NCBI RefSeq assembly: GCF_964340395.1
Contig: NC_135553.1
Span: forward strand, 22,413,949-22,477,948
Direction of reading: 5' to 3'
Source: Glandiceps talaboti
Lineage: Eukaryota; Hemichordata; Enteropneusta; Spengelidae
Length of the DNA stretch: 64,000 nt
The position numbers were made by a program, and so were the translations under genes. The stretch's first letter is position 1. Every line of letters begins with the position of its first letter. Under the pieces are notes generated by a model, which saw nothing but the letters and a program-made list of their open reading frames with translations, searched no databases and was not told where the DNA came from. Below, one piece after another: positions 63,301 through 64,000 of the stretch.

Positions 63301-63803
63301 TGTCACTTGTAATGTGTAAATTTAGTTGATAGTTTGTGAGTCACTTTTCTCCAGGGCATCCCTTACTTCATTTTGTTGGCTACTAGTACTTAGCTGTGAT
63401 TCCAATGACATCCAAAATGTAACTAACATCTCAGCAAACCCAAGCTTTTGTTAACAAAGTGTACATTACCTTAATTGAAATAATGTGTAACGATTAAAAC
63501 GAGATACTTTGTAAATAGACTGTTTGATTTAGTAGGAATCTGAAAGATCTATAAAATCATTCATATCAAAGTTGGTAAAAGGGTAAAGAATCCACACAGG
63601 TGTTTGGTATAGGCAGTTCAACATTGAGAAGATGAACTTTTTTTATCAAAGTGTTACTAAAGTTCTTGTGGAGGAAAAGTCTTATATTAAGTCAACGAAG
63701 GATATATGTAATTCAAGATCAAATATTTTCTCCAATATTTTCAGATAAAGGTACTACCAGTGACGATGTCAATCAATTTATTGAAAGTCTAGAAAAATAT
63801 GTT
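37332..63803 (+). CDS. PDXDC1: PDXDC1, PLP-dependent decarboxylase-domain protein (18 exons, 3' end outside window)
   Basis: Exons: 37332-37538, 42912-42988, 47152-47235, 48191-48271, 50188-50343, 50895-51084, 51633-51701, 52183-52346, 53009-53057, 53760-53831, 54248-54277, 55283-55408, 55981-56031, 57464-57541, 58045-58119, 62493-62645, 63036-63141, 63745-63803. They join in one frame of 609 codons. Landmarks shared with vertebrate PDXDC1 (from memory): GDIPGPL-type RQDIPGPLEG, GAYISTLD, LSTRILSDTTLWL, VIYVSAAARAGLGQ, PCNTVFGSQH, PLLLVANAGT, WLHVEG, LTPSVWLGLPAVPAV, TLYK, STVVVFRY, LNRW, CLRFSPL. It is a group II (GAD/AADC-like) fold. The usual cofactor His, Asp and Lys positions read R255, E342 and V373, so decarboxylase activity is unlikely. 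The ATG at 37332 is the first after an in-frame stop; the in-frame ATG at 37419 has a better context (AACATGG). Exons 14-15 add 51 residues that I do not recall in the human protein. The donor of exon 10 (GTATCC) is weak. Confidence 0.92.
39915..40100. repeat. Tandem duplication, one copy with a hairpin insert
   Basis: Two copies of a segment with GCTGTAGGCTGTTTGTTTTC, AGTTACCAAG and CATTGCAGTAGTTACAA. They differ mainly by the hairpin plus its duplication in the left copy. Confidence 0.85.
39960..39989. repeat. 30-bp hairpin insert of the CTCAGACCACT group
   Basis: Perfect 11-bp inverted repeats CTCAGACCACT / AGTGGTCTGAG around AAAAGAAT. TTTTCAG lies on both sides (39953-39959 and 39990-39996), extendable to GTTTTCAG if the last G belongs to the duplication. 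The uninterrupted sequence GTTTTCAGTTACCAAG is present about 100 bp downstream. Confidence 0.85.
40164..40277 (+). mobile_element. Divergent MITE family B copy
   Basis: TAGTTTGTAAGGTACGCCAA at the left and CTATGTCGTACAGTCTA at the right. The centre is largely replaced. Confidence 0.5.
43375..43535. mobile_element. 161-bp hAT-type MITE with intact 8-bp target duplication
   Basis: Ends CAGTGTGCCCTTTAA and TTAGAGGGCACACTG are inverted repeats. GTAATTAG flanks the element directly on both sides (43367-43374 and 43536-43543). An 8-bp duplication with CAGTG-type ends is the mark of the hAT superfamily. Second copy at 46395. Confidence 0.88.
44097..44199 (+). other. PDXDC1: Possible alternative last exon of PDXDC1
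   Basis: A good acceptor (TTGATTTCTCTTTCAG) is followed by a frame that continues exon 2 in the right phase for 33 residues before TAG at 44197. The product would be a short N-terminal isoform. Composition is basic and H/Q/R-rich with no recognised motif. Chance is quite possible. Confidence 0.2.
45124..45196. repeat. (AGAAT)n pentanucleotide microsatellite
   Basis: About 14 units of AGAAT with two variant units. Confidence 0.95.
45819..45953 (+). mobile_element. MITE family B copy
   Basis: TAGTCTGTAAGTGTAAGGTA, GACAGGGCGCCCTCACACAT, then GGTCGGTGAGGGCGAAACGT and ACGTATCTTACAT. Forward orientation. Confidence 0.8.
46395..46563. mobile_element. hAT-type MITE, second copy (inverted)
   Basis: TAGTGTGCCCTCTAATG and GACTTAGAGGGCACACTG ends. 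The inner sequence TTGGTGCACCACTAGAAATT matches the 43375 copy in the opposite orientation. The target duplication has decayed. Confidence 0.8.
46690..46928. mobile_element. Palindromic repeat family E, copy 2
   Basis: CCCAATATTTTTTCTTAATT and GATTGAAGGAAAATATTTGG arms, with CCTTGTCAC and GTGACAA in the centre, then CAAGCATAATTCATGAAAAA. Confidence 0.65.
47421..47795. mobile_element. MITE family A, full palindromic copy
   Basis: A near-complete inverted repeat of about 375 bp: TAAAGTGGCCATATGGATGA and GGCTTCCTGCTTGACATGTC on the left return inverted on the right. The centre is TTATTGTACGTACAAATTAC-like. Best copy for deriving a consensus. Confidence 0.9.
49315..49530. repeat. Small tandem duplication plus single foldback arm
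   Basis: CACATTTTATTACTAAAAAC with CCAGGGTA occurs twice in 49315-49440. At 49452-49530, TAGTCTCGATTACCCAGACT and GGGTCTGGGGAAA match an arm of the element at 11633. Confidence 0.6.
50567..50788. mobile_element. MITE family A, right half
   Basis: Central GTTAGTGTACGTACAATAAC and right arm AAGTAGGAAGCCATGATGAA to CCACTTTAA. The left arm is absent. Confidence 0.75.
52500..52865. repeat. G-rich minisatellite in PDXDC1 intron 8
   Basis: Repeats of GGGCAGTGGAGGGGAGGTAT with GGATAGAT variants (units about 29-35 bp). It opens proline-rich frames on the minus strand that are artefacts of the repeat. The many GGGG runs could form G-quadruplexes. Confidence 0.9.
53285..53560. repeat. G-rich degenerate repeat in PDXDC1 intron 9
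   Basis: GGGTAGGGTAGGGTAAGG followed by repeats of GGATGGACAGAAAGGTG type. Purine-rich strand, G-quadruplex-prone at the left edge. Confidence 0.8.
53920..54180. mobile_element. Palindromic repeat family E, copy 3 (degraded)
   Basis: ATGGAAAATATAAGAAACAT on the left and TTTTCCAACTGATTGAAGAA with AAATATTGCAG on the right. Preceded by an A run at 53861-53890. Confidence 0.5.
54337..54594. repeat. Compound (TG)n/(TATG)n microsatellite
   Basis: About 258 bp of TG and TATG blocks with CATG interruptions in PDXDC1 intron 11. Spurious frames on both strands. Confidence 0.97.
59172..59616 (+). mobile_element. MITE family D copy with duplicated left end
   Basis: TACAGCTAAAATAATGTTGG and the following bases occur twice in tandem at the left end (about 50-bp period). 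The right TIR is CAACATCATTTTAGCTGTAA. The internal GACTTGATGATTTTAATGGC is uninterrupted, so it is a second empty site for the hairpin at 18465. Confidence 0.88.
60626..60726 (+). mobile_element. MITE family B copy
   Basis: TAGTAAGTAAGGTACACTGT, GATGGGGCGCCCTCACACAT, then CGATGAGGGTGGAGCGACAC and CCTATCTTACC. Forward orientation. Confidence 0.85.
61305..61648. mobile_element. MITE family A, full palindromic copy
   Basis: TTTAAAGTCGCTATAAGGAT and CAATTTTATCGTGGCTTCC on the left; GGAAGCCATCATAAATTTGC and ATCCATATGGTAACTTTAAA on the right. The centre carries TTATTGTATGTACAATAAC. Confidence 0.9.
62152..62235 (+). mobile_element. MITE family B copy, shortened
   Basis: TTAGTTACACCATGATGGGG, CGCCCTCACACAG, CAGTGAGGGCAGAATGACAC and GATGTATCTTTAGTCTA. 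Confidence 0.75.
62618..62841 (+). repeat. 28-bp minisatellite made from the end of PDXDC1 exon 16 and its donor
   Basis: The last 28 coding bases of exon 16 (GGGAGTTTATGATAGCTTGA, ATCGATGG) are followed by seven intronic units of the same sequence, each starting GTGAGTTTATG or a variant (62646, 62674, 62702, 62730, 62758, 62786, 62814). Several units therefore carry a splice-donor-like ATGG/GTGAGT or a close form. Confidence 0.92.
63105..63330 (+). repeat. Degenerate repeats of the end of PDXDC1 exon 17
   Basis: The exon end TGTTTACGTTTCTCTCCTCT, ACAGTCTGTTGCTTGTAAG and a following TTGTTTGTTT are echoed about three more times in the intron (GTTTACATTTCTGTCCTCCT; GTGTTTCTTTCCTCTTCAGT with CTGTCACTTGTAA). 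Units are about 48-65 bp. Confidence 0.7.
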
Positions 63804-63965
63804 GTAAGTATTTCAGCAGTTTGATTGTTTTATGTGCGAATGTGATTTGAAGTGTTTTGTATTAATATGTCATTGGTGAAAGTCTGTCTATCAATAGCAT
63901 ATATGTAGTGTATGTAACAAAAACTAGAGTGTATGGTATTGATAATGTGATGCATGGCATTATGT

Positions 63966-64000
63966 TACAACCCATAACACCAAAGTAAAGAGTTTTCTGT
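63966..64000. mobile_element. Left end of a foldback element cut by the window edge
   Basis: TACAACCCATAACACCAAAG and the bases that follow match the left arm of the element at 14871. Confidence 0.6.

Overview
The window is animal nuclear DNA. It is AT-rich, its genes are cut by introns with GT/AG borders, and it is crowded with microsatellites, foldback elements and one tRNA-derived SINE. The protein matches (MPV17L, MFSD6L, PDXDC1), the SINE tail and the many TACATGTA palindromes point to a marine invertebrate. A non-vertebrate deuterostome (hemichordate or amphioxus type) is my best guess, but the species is not proven.

Layout: (1) 0-23 kb: three tandem, same-strand copies of an MPV17L-like membrane protein gene (2405-6847, 8827-13926, 20187-22662), each with four coding exons and the same intron phases 1,0,0. 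(2) 23-32 kb: no gene recognised; minisatellites, microsatellites and foldback elements. (3) 32101-34299, minus strand: a single-coding-exon MFSD6L transporter. (4) 37332 to beyond the right edge, plus strand: PDXDC1, of which 18 coding exons (609 codons) lie in the window, with very repeat-rich introns. MFSD6L and PDXDC1 are divergent and could share a promoter region. From memory, MPV17L and PDXDC1 both lie in human 16p13.11, so their linkage here may be an old one.

The genes do not form an operon. MPV17L-type proteins are peroxisomal or mitochondrial membrane proteins, MFSD6L is an orphan major-facilitator transporter, and PDXDC1 is a group II decarboxylase-fold protein. The PDXDC1 read here lacks the Schiff-base lysine and two other usual PLP contacts, so it is probably a pseudoenzyme.

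The most unusual signal lies in the non-coding DNA. Tiny hairpins of about 17-31 bp sit in the sequence as if they were transposon insertions, with 7-8 bp target duplications; several can be compared with an empty site inside the same window. Four share the end CTCAGACCACT or a decayed form of it, and one has different sequence but the same architecture. In addition, the 3' ends plus splice donors of two successive PDXDC1 exons have been amplified into intronic minisatellites. At least six other families of inverted-repeat elements recur through the window. I saw no bacterial, viral or CRISPR-type system.
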